From an uncultured Acidimicrobiales bacterium (GTDB lineage Bacteria; Actinomycetota; Acidimicrobiia; Acidimicrobiales; Iamiaceae), in contig CALANQ010000407.1 of assembly GCA_937926025.1 (NCBI GenBank), forward strand, positions 1-13,217: a DNA stretch of 13,217 nt, written 5' to 3'. Within the stretch, counting starts at the first letter, position 1. Each line of letters begins with the position of its first letter. Made by a program: the position numbers and the translations under genes. The notes below the pieces were generated by a model. That model was given only the letters and a program-made list of their open reading frames with translations. It made no database searches and was not told where the DNA came from. Below are positions 1 through 6,979 of this stretch, in pieces.

Positions 1-54
1 GATACGGCGACCACCGAGATCTACACTCTTTCCCTACACGACGCTCTTCCGATC
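1..54 (+). other. Illumina P5/TruSeq adapter contamination at the contig end
   Basis: These bases match, without a mismatch that I can see, the Illumina universal P5 adapter from its GATACGGCGACC part through to CTCTTCCGATC. The final T of the adapter is absent, and position 55 is C. This is a synthetic oligonucleotide, not biology: the assembly ran off the insert into unclipped adapter. It reads open in the frame of the first gene and would add the false peptide DTATTEIYTLSLHDALPI to a predicted protein. On the other strand it adds a false tail ending RKSVV. Genomic sequence begins at about 55. Confidence 0.98.
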
Positions 55-579
55 CCGCTCGCCACGGACCGGGGCACCTTCTCCCCGGACGAGGTCGACG
101 CCGGCACCCGGGCCCTCCTGCTGGAAGGGCCGCCGGTGCCGACCGCAGGCGTGCTGGCCGACGTCGGGTGCGGCTACGGGCCCATCGCCATCGCCCTGGC
201 GCTCCGCGGCGGCCCCGACGTGGAGGTCTGGGCCGTCGACGTGAACGAGCGGTCGCGGGCGCTGTGCCAGGCCAACGCCGAGGCCAACGGCGTCGCCGAT
301 CAGATCCGGGTCGTGGCCCCCGAGGACGTGCCGCCGGACCTGGTGGTCGACCAGATCTGGTCCAACCCGCCGATCCGCATCGGCAAGGCGGCCCTGCACG
401 ATCTGCTGACCACGTGGCTCGGACGGCTGGCGCCGCAGACCGGCACCGCCGAACTGGTGGTCCAGAAGCACCTCGGGGCGGACTCCCTGGCCCGCTGGCT
501 GGCGGACCAGGGCTGGCCCACCACCCGCGCCGCATCCCGAGGCGGCTACCGCATCCTGCACGTCGAGGCCCGGCCGTGA
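55..579 (+). CDS. RsmC/YbxB-type class I SAM-dependent methyltransferase, 5'-truncated
   Basis: This is the C-terminal 174 residues of a class I methyltransferase of the small-methyltransferase (MTS/RsmC-like) family. Members methylate guanine N2 in 16S rRNA or are of unproven target. The opening residues TDRGTFSPDEVDAGT match the conserved stretch just before the SAM fold. They are followed by the SAM-binding glycine motif DVGCGYG (residues 36-42), the acidic AVDVNERS strand and the catalytic SNPPIRIGK motif (about 103-111). Family members are near 195-200 residues, so about 20-40 N-terminal residues are missing. The loss comes from adapter sequence at the contig end, not from mutation. An internal GTG at 136 is open but would delete the conserved TDRG-FS segment, so I reject it as the start. 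The stop overlaps the next gene by GTGA, implying translational coupling. The fold is certain; the exact rRNA target is not. Confidence 0.85.
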   Translation, partial: PLATDRGTFSPDEVDAGTRALLLEGPPVPTAGVLADVGCGYGPIAIALALRGGPDVEVWAVDVNERSRALCQANAEANGVADQIRVVAPEDVPPDLVVDQIWSNPPIRIGKAALHDLLTTWLGRLAPQTGTAELVVQKHLGADSLARWLADQGWPTTRAASRGGYRILHVEARP

Positions 580-1106
580 CCCGCAACCTCGGCAGCACCG
601 ACCTCAAGCGCCTGCACCGGGAGTGGCGCCGCCAGGCACCCGGGCGCGTCGCGCTCCTGCTCGATTCCGTTGCGACGCCTGCCAACGTCGGTTCCATCCT
701 CCGCACCGCGGCGGCCCTGCGGGTCGAGGAGGTGTGGCTCTGCGGCCAGACGGCCGGCCCCGAGATCGGCGGGACCAAGAAGACCTCGCTCGGCTCGGAG
801 CGGTACTTGACGTTCCACGCCGTGGAGCAGCCCGCTGCGGCCGTCGCCGAGGCGAAGGCGGCGGGCTACCGCGTGGTGGGCGTCGAGCTGGCCGAAGGCG
901 CCGTGCCGCTCCACGCGGCGGACCTGTCGGGCTCCGTGTGCCTGGCGGTCGGACACGAGGACCGCGGCCTGTCGGCCGCCGTGCTGGGTGCCGCCGATCA
1001 GCTCGCGTTCATCCCGCAGCTGGGCCGGATTGGCTCCCTGAACGTGGCCACCGCCGCCTCCATCGCGCTCTACGAGGCCCGGCGCCAGGGCTGGCCCACA
1101 GCCTGA
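576..1106 (+). CDS. TrmH/SpoU-family RNA 2'-O-methyltransferase
   Basis: This 176-residue protein is a minimal SPOUT (trefoil-knot) methyltransferase that would transfer methyl from SAM to a ribose 2'-OH in tRNA or rRNA. All three family motifs are visible. Motif 1 is TPANVGSILRTA (about 34-45), with the conserved Asn and Arg. Motif 2 is GHEDRGLS (126-133). Motif 3 is PQLGRIGSLNVATAAS (147-162), which forms the knot and SAM pocket. It lacks the extra N-terminal L30e-like substrate domain of the larger SpoU enzymes. The GTG start overlaps the preceding stop (GTGA) and has GAGG seven bases upstream, which fixes the start. It follows another methyltransferase in the same transcript, suggesting an RNA-modification pair. 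Which nucleotide it modifies (for example G18 of tRNA or an rRNA site) cannot be told from the sequence. Confidence 0.88.
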   Translation: MTRNLGSTDLKRLHREWRRQAPGRVALLLDSVATPANVGSILRTAAALRVEEVWLCGQTAGPEIGGTKKTSLGSERYLTFHAVEQPAAAVAEAKAAGYRVVGVELAEGAVPLHAADLSGSVCLAVGHEDRGLSAAVLGAADQLAFIPQLGRIGSLNVATAASIALYEARRQGWPTA

Positions 1107-1192
1107 CCAGGTTCTTCGGCAAAGCGGTCATTGGATGGCCGGTTTCGGCGCGGAAGATGGCGGTACCCACCCACGAACGGATCGGAACCGCC

Positions 1193-1786
1193 ATGTACAC
1201 CCCCACCCAGGACACCGAGATCGCCGGCCTCGTCGGCTACATCGACCAGCAGCTCGACGCCCTCCGTGCCGCCATCGTGGGCCTCACCGAGGACCAGGCC
1301 CGGGAGACCCCGTGCCGCAGCACCCTGTCCATCGGCGGGCTGCTCAAGCACGTCACCTACGGCATGGTGCAGAACGCCGAGCGGCTGGTCACCGGCGTGC
1401 ACGAGCGCCCGCTCGACGACGCGGCCTACCAGCGGTACCTGGGCAGCTTCGCCCTCACCGACGACGAGACCGGTGCCGGCATCCTGGCCGCCTTCGACGA
1501 GGCCAGGGGCGACTTCCTCGTGGCCATCGAGAAGACCGACCCGTCGGCCGAGATCACCGAGCCGCCCCAGCCGTGGAACGGCATCTTCGACGCCCGCCCG
1601 GCGAACGCCCGGTTCCTCCTCGGCCACCAGATCGAGGAACTGGCCCGCCACGCCGGCCACGCCGACATCATCCGGGAGCAGCTCGACGGCACCCCGGTCC
1701 CCCAGATCGTGCTCAGCCTGGCCGGCGCCCCGGCCAACGAGTTCTTCGAGCCGTACGTCCCGAATGCGGGCACGATCGGCGCCTGA
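1193..1786 (+). CDS. DinB-like DUF664 family protein (putative thiol-dependent transferase)
   Basis: This 197-residue protein belongs to the DinB/DUF664 four-helix-bundle group. In Actinobacteria, related proteins include mycothiol-dependent transferases and maleylpyruvate isomerases; most are uncharacterised. The early helix carries LLKHV (His53). A late helix carries a dense His/acid cluster, HQIEELARHAGHADI followed by REQLDG (about 145-166). These are the expected ligands of a divalent metal and the family's clearest signature. No signal peptide or membrane segment is seen, so it is probably cytosolic. The start at 1193 gives the normal family N-terminus; an in-frame ATG at 1157 is possible but lacks a sensible ribosome site. 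It lies 86 bp after the TrmH gene and 20 bp before phzF, so it is probably co-transcribed with phzF. A detoxification role is inference; the substrate is unknown. Confidence 0.82.
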   Translation: MYTPTQDTEIAGLVGYIDQQLDALRAAIVGLTEDQARETPCRSTLSIGGLLKHVTYGMVQNAERLVTGVHERPLDDAAYQRYLGSFALTDDETGAGILAAFDEARGDFLVAIEKTDPSAEITEPPQPWNGIFDARPANARFLLGHQIEELARHAGHADIIREQLDGTPVPQIVLSLAGAPANEFFEPYVPNAGTIGA

Positions 1787-1806
1787 CCGGCCGTAGGGTC
1801 GGCGCC

Positions 1807-2601
1807 ATGCCGCACCCGATCACCATCGTCGACGCCTTCACCGACCGGCCCTTCGCCGGGAACCCGGCCGGGATCGTGCTCCTCGCGGAGCCGGCCCCGG
1901 AGGCGTGGATGCAGGCGGTGGCCGCCGAGGTGAACCTGGCCGAGACGGCGTTCCTGGTCCCCCGCGCCGACGGCGACCACGACCTGCGCTGGTTCACCCC
2001 CACCGTCGAGGTCGACCTCTGCGGCCACGCCACCCTGGCCAGCGCCCACGTCCTGGGCGGGGCCAACCGGTTCCACACCCGCTCGGGGGTGCTGGTCTGC
2101 GAGGTGGCCGACGACGGCGCCATCACCCTGGATCTGCCGGCCGCCGCCGTCGAACCTGCCGACCACGCAGGCTGGGACGACGTCCTCGGCCTGCCCGGCG
2201 GCCGCGTCGTCGCCGCATGGGAGGGCGGCGGCTGGGCGCTGGTCGAGGTGGCGAGCGCCGGCGACGTGGAGGCCGCCGTCCCGGTCCGCGACGCCCTGCT
2301 CGCCTTCGGCGGCCACTCCATCGTGGTGGCCGACACCACCGGTGACGACGCCGTCCCCTTCGACTCGGTGTGCCGGACCTTCGTGCCCGCCGCCGGCATC
2401 GACGAGGACCCGGTCACCGGGTCGGCTCACTGCGTGATCGGCCGCTGGCTCGCCGCCCGCACCGGGCGGACCACCTTCGTCGGCCGCCAGGCCTCGGCTC
2501 GGGGCGGCACCGTCGGCATGGAGGCCCGCGGCGACCGCGTCGTCCTCTCGGGCACCGCCGTCACCGTCTCCACCGGCACCCTCCTGGCCGACCCCGCCTA
2601 G
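1807..2601 (+). CDS. PhzF-family isomerase/epimerase
   Basis: This 264-residue protein has the two-lobed diaminopimelate-epimerase fold of the PhzF family. Visible signatures are VDAFTDRPFAGNPAGIVL (8-25), NLAETAF with the catalytic-type Glu46, the WFTPTVEVDLCGHATLA strand (62-78), and the late EDPVTGSAH loop (200-208). Characterised members isomerise small acidic metabolites, PhzF itself acting in phenazine synthesis, but most homologues have no known substrate. No other phenazine genes are present here, so a phenazine role should not be assumed. The ATG is preceded by AGGG with an 8-base spacer. Its TAG stop overlaps that of the convergent priA gene in CTAG. The length is at the short end of the family but all key motifs are intact. 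Confident on family, not on reaction. Confidence 0.88.
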   Translation: MPHPITIVDAFTDRPFAGNPAGIVLLAEPAPEAWMQAVAAEVNLAETAFLVPRADGDHDLRWFTPTVEVDLCGHATLASAHVLGGANRFHTRSGVLVCEVADDGAITLDLPAAAVEPADHAGWDDVLGLPGGRVVAAWEGGGWALVEVASAGDVEAAVPVRDALLAFGGHSIVVADTTGDDAVPFDSVCRTFVPAAGIDEDPVTGSAHCVIGRWLAARTGRTTFVGRQASARGGTVGMEARGDRVVLSGTAVTVSTGTLLADPA

Positions 2602-4433
2602 AGGCGCAGCGGGTCCACCGCTATGCGGAGCCGGCCCGGCGGGCGCGGCACGGCCTGCAGCGCCGCGGTCAGCGTGGCGTGATCCGGGGCGATGACGCGC
2701 CACGCGTCGTCGACCGGACCCTGCACGCGGATCCCCTCGGGCTCGCCGAACGCCCCCATGAACTCCGGCGCCGCCGCACCGGAGACGGCGGCCATGGCGG
2801 TGGCCGGCGGGAGCCCGAGGGCCTGGCGCATCGGCAGCTCGCTGGTGACGAGGCGGCCGGGATCGGCGTGGTGCGCCGCCACCAGCACGGGGTGGTTCGG
2901 GGTGCGGGTCTGCACCAGCACCACCCCGCGCCGATCGGCACCCTCGGCACCGCGCCGCGCCGCCGCCCGCTGGACCAGGCGCCCGGCCCGCACCAGCAGC
3001 GCCATGGCCTCCTCGGCCGCCCGGTACCGCAGGGCCAGCAGCTCCTGGTCGAAGTCGAGGAACGCCACGGCGTCGGCCCACCGGGTGCGGTGCAGGGCGG
3101 CCTCGGTGCCCACCACCACCCGGGCCGCTCGGCTGTCGAGGTCGTCGTCGGGGGTGGCGCCGGTCAGCTCCGCCACCGGTCGGCCGGCCAGCGCCTCGAG
3201 CTCCTCCCGCGCCCGGCTCACGCCGAGGCGCAGGTTCTTGAACCGGTGGCCGCCGCACTCGAGGCAGACGAGCGGCCGCTCCGTCCCGCAGCGGGCGCAG
3301 CCGAACCCCTCGCCGCCGTCGGCCGCTTCCACCTGGTGGACCGCGGCGTCGCACACCGCGCACCGGGCCAGCGTCGAGCAGCTGGTGCAGGCCAGCAGCC
3401 GCGCCCGACCGGTGCGGTTCAGCACGCACACCACGGACGCGTCGCTGCGCAGCAGGTCCACCAACCGGGGCGAGAACAGGGGTCCCAGGGCTGGGTCCAG
3501 CTCCCGCTGGTCGACGACATCGACCCTCGGCCACGCCGCCCGCTCGCCCGGCCGGTCGTCGGCGACCAGATCCCCCCAGGCCAGCGCCTCGAGCGACGGG
3601 CACGGGGAGACCAAGGCGCACGGCACCCGGGCCCGACGCGCCCGTTCGACGGCCACGTCCCGGGCGTGCCAGGTGGGCGCCTGCTCCTGCTGGTACACCT
3701 CGTCGTGCTCGTCGAGGACCACCACCCGGGCCAGGGCGGGAGCCGGTGCCCACGCCGCCGCCCGGGCGCCGACCACCACCGTCGCCCGCCCCGAGGCCGC
3801 GCTGGTCCACTCCCCCGTCGCCGCCGCGCCGGGTCCGTCGGAGGCGACGATGGCGGTGGCGAGGCCGTCGGAGCGCAGGCGCCCGCCGAGCACCGCGGCC
3901 TCATCGATCGACGGGCACAGCACGAGCACCTGGCCGTCGGTCGCCGACGCCGCCCGGGCGGCGTGGCGGAGCAGCGGGTACCGGTCGGCACCCGGGCCGA
4001 GCCGCACGACGGCCCGGTCGCCGGCCAGCGCACGCTCGATGAGCCCGCCGGGGGCCGAGAGGGCCGCTGGTTCGGCCGTCCTGCTCGCAGGCCGGCGGAG
4101 CGAGCGCACCACCCCGGGCGGCGCCGCGGTCCGGAGGAACGACGCCCGTCGCCCGACCCACCGCTCCGCCGCCCATCCGGCCAGCTCGATCAGCTCCGCC
4201 GCCGGCCCCCGTCCGCTGATCTTGGCCAGCGGCTTCAGTGCCACCCCCGGCTCCGGCTCCACGTCCAGGGCCACCACCCAGGCCCCGACCCGTCGGCCTT
4301 GGAGCTGGATGCGGACCACATCGCCGACGTGCACCTCGGCCCCGACGGGCACCAGGTAGTCGAACTCCTTGTCGATGGCCGCCACGTCGGGCAGCACCCG
4401 CACCACCCGCTGCCCCAGGCCACCCAAGCTCAC
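2598..4433 (-). CDS. priA: Primosomal protein N' PriA, actinobacterial type with degenerate helicase motifs
   Basis: This 611-residue protein is recognised by the N-terminal DNA-binding segment (IDKEFDYLVPVGAEVHVGD, about 20-38) and the full eight-cysteine zinc-binding module (Cys349, 352, 358, 361, 379, 382, 390, 393). A PriA-like motif II region also remains, LDEHDEVYQQE followed by WHARD. In E. coli PriA the module helps load the replisome at stalled forks. ATPase motifs are missing or broken here: the Walker A position reads VRLGPGADRY with no GSGKT, motif II is DEHD in place of DEEH, and motif VI is reduced to RAGRLVQR. It probably acts, if at all, as a structural or loading factor, as is thought for mycobacterial and other actinobacterial PriA. 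I chose the GTG at 4433 because AGGG stands seven bases upstream; an in-frame ATG at 4451 would add six residues. It is separated from metK by a strong hairpin. Confidence 0.9.
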   Translation of the reverse strand: MSLGGLGQRVVRVLPDVAAIDKEFDYLVPVGAEVHVGDVVRIQLQGRRVGAWVVALDVEPEPGVALKPLAKISGRGPAAELIELAGWAAERWVGRRASFLRTAAPPGVVRSLRRPASRTAEPAALSAPGGLIERALAGDRAVVRLGPGADRYPLLRHAARAASATDGQVLVLCPSIDEAAVLGGRLRSDGLATAIVASDGPGAAATGEWTSAASGRATVVVGARAAAWAPAPALARVVVLDEHDEVYQQEQAPTWHARDVAVERARRARVPCALVSPCPSLEALAWGDLVADDRPGERAAWPRVDVVDQRELDPALGPLFSPRLVDLLRSDASVVCVLNRTGRARLLACTSCSTLARCAVCDAAVHQVEAADGGEGFGCARCGTERPLVCLECGGHRFKNLRLGVSRAREELEALAGRPVAELTGATPDDDLDSRAARVVVGTEAALHRTRWADAVAFLDFDQELLALRYRAAEEAMALLVRAGRLVQRAAARRGAEGADRRGVVLVQTRTPNHPVLVAAHHADPGRLVTSELPMRQALGLPPATAMAAVSGAAAPEFMGAFGEPEGIRVQGPVDDAWRVIAPDHATLTAALQAVPRPPGRLRIAVDPLRL

Positions 4434-4440
4434 CCGCTCA

Positions 4441-4445
4441 CCCTC
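4441..4445 (-). promoter_or_regulatory. Ribosome binding site supporting the priA GTG start
   Basis: The minus strand reads GAGGG here, seven bases before the GTG at 4433. The competing ATG at 4451 has no purine-rich stretch at the right distance, so this site favours the shorter PriA. Confidence 0.55.
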
Positions 4446-4459
4446 GCACATGGTCCGAG

Positions 4460-4498
4460 ACGCGGCGAAGGGCGGGCCTTGGGCCCGCCCTTCGGCGT
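4460..4498 (-). terminator. GC-rich hairpin after metK, likely terminator
   Basis: Positions 4466-4478 and 4482-4494 form a perfect 13-bp inverted repeat (arm CGAAGGGCGGGCC) around a 3-base loop. A further 4 bp (4460-4463 with 4495-4498) pair outside a two-base bulge. It starts about 20 bases after the metK stop on the minus strand and ends before priA. No T-run follows, which is common for actinobacterial terminators. It probably ends or attenuates the upstream operon transcript. The stem is symmetric, so the acting strand is inferred from its position. Confidence 0.7.
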
Positions 4499-4518
4499 CG
4501 TTCGCTGGTGGCGACGGA

Positions 4519-5712
4519 TCAGAGGCCGAGGGCGCTCTTGAGGTCGTCGGCGCGGGAGGTGTGCTCCCAGGTGAAGTCGGGGTCGTTGCGGCCGAAGTGA
4601 CCGTACGCCGCCGTCTTCTGGTAGATCGGCCGGCGCAGGTCGAGGTCGCGGAGGATGGCACCGGGACGGAGGTCGAACACGTCGTGCACGGCGGCGACGA
4701 TCTTGTCCTCCTCGACCTTGTTGGTGCCGAAGGTCTCGACCAGCAGCGACACGGGGTGGGCGACGCCGATGGCGTACGCCACCTGGACCTCGCAGCGGTC
4801 CGCAGCGCCGGAGGCCACCACGTTCTTGGCGACCCAGCGGCCGGCGTAGGCGGCCGAGCGGTCCACCTTCGACGGGTCCTTGCCGGAGAAGGCGCCGCCA
4901 CCGTGGCGGGCCATGCCGCCGTAGGTGTCGACGATGATCTTGCGGCCGGTGAGGCCGACGTCGGCGTGGGGGCCGCCCAGCACGAACTTGCCGGTGGGGT
5001 TGACGTAGACGTCGAAGTCGTCATCGGCGAACTCGGCCGGCAGCGACGGGCGGATGACGTGCTCGATCAGGTCGGGCTTGATGGTGGTCTCGGCGTCGAT
5101 GCCCGGGTTGTGCTGCGTGGAGATGAGCACGGTCTTGAGGGCGACGGGCTTGTTGCCCTCGTAGTCGAAGGTGACCTGGGTCTTGCCGTCGGGGCGGAGG
5201 TACGGGAGGATCCCGGCCTTGCGGACCTCGGCGAGGCGGGCCGAGAGGCGGTGCGCCAGCCAGATCGGCATCGGCATCAGGTCTTCCGTCTCGTTGCAGG
5301 CGTAGCCGAACATCATGCCCTGGTCGCCGGCGCCCTGGCTGTTGAGGGCGTCCTCGCCGGCGCTGCCGGTGCGGGCCTCGAACGCGGTGTCCACGCCCTG
5401 GGCGATGTCGGGCGACTGGCCGTCGATCGACGTGATGACGCCGCAGGTGTTGCCGTCGAAGCCGACGTTGCCGTTGTCGAAGCCGATGCCGTTCACGGTG
5501 CCGCGCACGATGGACGGGAAGTCGACGTAGGCCGAGGTGGTGATCTCACCGGCCACCACCACCAGGCCGGTGGTGATGAGGGTCTCGCAGGCCACGCGGG
5601 CCGCCGGGTCCTGGGCGAGGATCGCATCCAGGACGGCGTCGGAGATCTGGTCGGCCATCTTGTCCGGATGGCCCTCCGTGACCGATTCCGAGGTGAAGGT
5701 CCAACGACTCAC
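4519..5712 (-). CDS. metK: S-adenosylmethionine synthetase
   Basis: MetK joins ATP and methionine to form S-adenosylmethionine, releasing phosphate and pyrophosphate. The 397 residues are full length for the bacterial enzyme. The N-terminal SESVTEGHPDKMADQ segment carries the conserved His15 and Asp17 of GHPDK. Family signature 1, GAGDQGMMFGYACNET, is at 127-142, and the glycine-rich GGGAFSGKDPSKVDRS is at 271-286. Nothing essential appears to be missing. The GTG start is fixed by a perfect AAGGAG six bases upstream, and translation opens directly on SRWTFTSESV. It lies 18 bp after coaBC, so the two are almost certainly co-transcribed. The product feeds methyltransferases in general, including the two on the opposite strand. 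A hairpin follows the stop. Confidence 0.98.
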   Translation of the reverse strand: MSRWTFTSESVTEGHPDKMADQISDAVLDAILAQDPAARVACETLITTGLVVVAGEITTSAYVDFPSIVRGTVNGIGFDNGNVGFDGNTCGVITSIDGQSPDIAQGVDTAFEARTGSAGEDALNSQGAGDQGMMFGYACNETEDLMPMPIWLAHRLSARLAEVRKAGILPYLRPDGKTQVTFDYEGNKPVALKTVLISTQHNPGIDAETTIKPDLIEHVIRPSLPAEFADDDFDVYVNPTGKFVLGGPHADVGLTGRKIIVDTYGGMARHGGGAFSGKDPSKVDRSAAYAGRWVAKNVVASGAADRCEVQVAYAIGVAHPVSLLVETFGTNKVEEDKIVAAVHDVFDLRPGAILRDLDLRRPIYQKTAAYGHFGRNDPDFTWEHTSRADDLKSALGL

Positions 5713-5718
5713 GAGGTG

Positions 5719-5724
5719 CTCCTT
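5719..5724 (-). promoter_or_regulatory. Strong ribosome binding site of metK
   Basis: The minus strand reads AAGGAG, six bases before the metK GTG. It is the closest match to the consensus in the window and lies wholly within the 18-bp coaBC-metK gap. Confidence 0.8.
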
Positions 5725-5730
5725 GTTGAC

Positions 5731-6954
5731 TTAACTGGTCGGGAATTGCGGATTCAGCGAACTGGACGACAATAGGCGGTGCGAGACGACCGAATCGAGA
5801 ACCCGGTCGGCGACCTGGTCCTTGCTGGCCAGCTCCACCGCGTCGACCACGCCGGCGGTGCCGAAGATGGTGACGGCGTTCGTGTCGTGCTCGAAGCCGG
5901 TGTCCGGTGCGGCGACATCGTTGGCCACCAGGAGGTCGGCCCCCTTGCGGGCCAGCTTGTCCTGGGCGTTGGCGGCGACGTCGGTGGTCTCGGCGGCGAA
6001 GCCCACCAGGGTCTGCCCGGCCGGCTTGGCCGCGCCGAGCTCGGCGAGGATGTCCTCGGTGGGCTCCAGGCGGATCTCCGGCACCCCGCCCGCCTTCTTG
6101 ATCTTGTCGGCGGCGACGGTGACGGGCCGGAAGTCGGCGACGGCGGCGGCCATCACGACGACGTCGGCCTGCGGCGCCCGCTGGTGCACGGCCGCTCGCA
6201 TCTCCGCGGCGGTGGCGACCTGCACGACCTGGAGGCCGGGAAGGTCCGGAGCGGCGGCGGTGGTGACGAGGGTGACCTCGGCCCCGCGCCGGACCGCGGC
6301 GCGGGCGATGGCGGTGCCCTGCTTGCCCGACGAGCGGTTGCCGATGAACCGCACCGGGTCGATGGGCTCGCGCGTGCCTCCGGCGGTGACCAGCACCCGC
6401 AGCCCCTCCAGATCCGGCACGCTGAGCGCGGCGCCGGCCGCCGCCACGATGGACTCCGGGCTGGCCAGGCGGCCGTGGCCCACGTCGCCACCGGCGAGAC
6501 GGCCGCTCTCGGGCTCCACGATGTGGACGCCTCGAGCCCGCAGGGTGGCCAGGTTGTCCTGGACAGCCGGGTGCTCCCACATCTCGGTGTGCATGGCCGG
6601 GCACACCACCACGGGCGCCCGGGTGGCGAGCAGCGTGGCCGTGAGCAGGTCGGCGGACCGGCCGGCGGCGTAGTCGGCCAGGAGCCGGGCCGTGGCCGGC
6701 GCCACCAGGATGAGGTCGGCGCCCTGGCCCAGGCGCGTGTGGGGGATCGGGCTGTCCTCGTCCCAGAGCGACGTCTGCACCGGCTCGGAGGCCAGCGCCG
6801 ACAGCGTGGTCTCGCCGATGAAGCGCGACGCGCCCTTGGTCATGATGGGCGAGACGTGGGCGCCGCCGTCGACCAGGCGGCGGCACACCTCGACGGCCTT
6901 GTACGCGGCGATGCCGCCGGTCACGCCCAAGACGATGCGGCGACCGGCGAACAT
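5731..6954 (-). CDS. coaBC: Bifunctional phosphopantothenoylcysteine decarboxylase / phosphopantothenate-cysteine ligase
   Basis: CoaBC performs two consecutive steps of coenzyme A synthesis: CTP-dependent joining of 4'-phosphopantothenate with cysteine, then FMN-dependent decarboxylation to 4'-phosphopantetheine. The CoaC half (about 1-178) has the flavoprotein opening GVTGGIAAYKA, the catalytic-type His72 in PIPHTRLGQGADL, APATA, and PAMHTEMW (119-126). The CoaB half begins near 184 with VLVTAGGTREPIDPVRFIG and NRSSGKQG, continues with MAAAVADFRP (268-277) and the KIKK lysines (284-287), and includes LVGFAAET. The Asn and Cys that E. coli uses in CoaC correspond to His122 and Gly155 here; mycobacterial CoaBC, as I recall it, has the same changes. 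The ATG has no recognisable Shine-Dalgarno sequence and lies 25 bp after rpoZ. Full length, confident. Confidence 0.97.
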   Translation of the reverse strand: MFAGRRIVLGVTGGIAAYKAVEVCRRLVDGGAHVSPIMTKGASRFIGETTLSALASEPVQTSLWDEDSPIPHTRLGQGADLILVAPATARLLADYAAGRSADLLTATLLATRAPVVVCPAMHTEMWEHPAVQDNLATLRARGVHIVEPESGRLAGGDVGHGRLASPESIVAAAGAALSVPDLEGLRVLVTAGGTREPIDPVRFIGNRSSGKQGTAIARAAVRRGAEVTLVTTAAAPDLPGLQVVQVATAAEMRAAVHQRAPQADVVVMAAAVADFRPVTVAADKIKKAGGVPEIRLEPTEDILAELGAAKPAGQTLVGFAAETTDVAANAQDKLARKGADLLVANDVAAPDTGFEHDTNAVTIFGTAGVVDAVELASKDQVADRVLDSVVSHRLLSSSSLNPQFPTS

Positions 6955-6979
6955 GGCAGCGATCAGCGGGAGGTGCGGA

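Noticed and set aside
34..561. Open frame on the minus strand across the first gene, ending in RKSVV
   Set aside because: It is a high-GC shadow of the methyltransferase, and its last residues are translated sequencing adapter.
136..579. Methyltransferase starting at the GTG at 136 as a complete short gene
   Set aside because: The conserved TDRGTFSPDEVDAGT segment lies upstream in the same frame, so the gene is truncated by the contig end and does not start at 136.
1159..1192. GGCGGT/ACCGCC inverted repeat before the DinB-like gene as a regulatory hairpin
   Set aside because: Only six pairs with a loop of about 22 bases; expected by chance in such GC-rich DNA.
1807..2601. A phenazine biosynthesis locus based on the PhzF homologue
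   Set aside because: No other phz genes are present, and PhzF-family proteins are widespread with unrelated roles.
2608..2626. AGCGG/CCGCT inverted repeat just after phzF as its terminator
   Set aside because: Only five pairs, no T-run, and it lies within priA coding sequence.
2598..5024. An 808-residue PriA with a long N-terminal extension
   Set aside because: The extra residues before 4451 read through metK in another frame and across the hairpin; their composition is a Thr/Ser/Pro/Arg-rich frame shadow.
6461..6591. Loss of the CoaC active-site Asn and Cys (His122 and Gly155 here) as evidence of a dead enzyme
   Set aside because: As far as I recall, mycobacterial CoaBC has the same PAMHTEMW and Gly at these places and is functional, so this is the actinobacterial norm.
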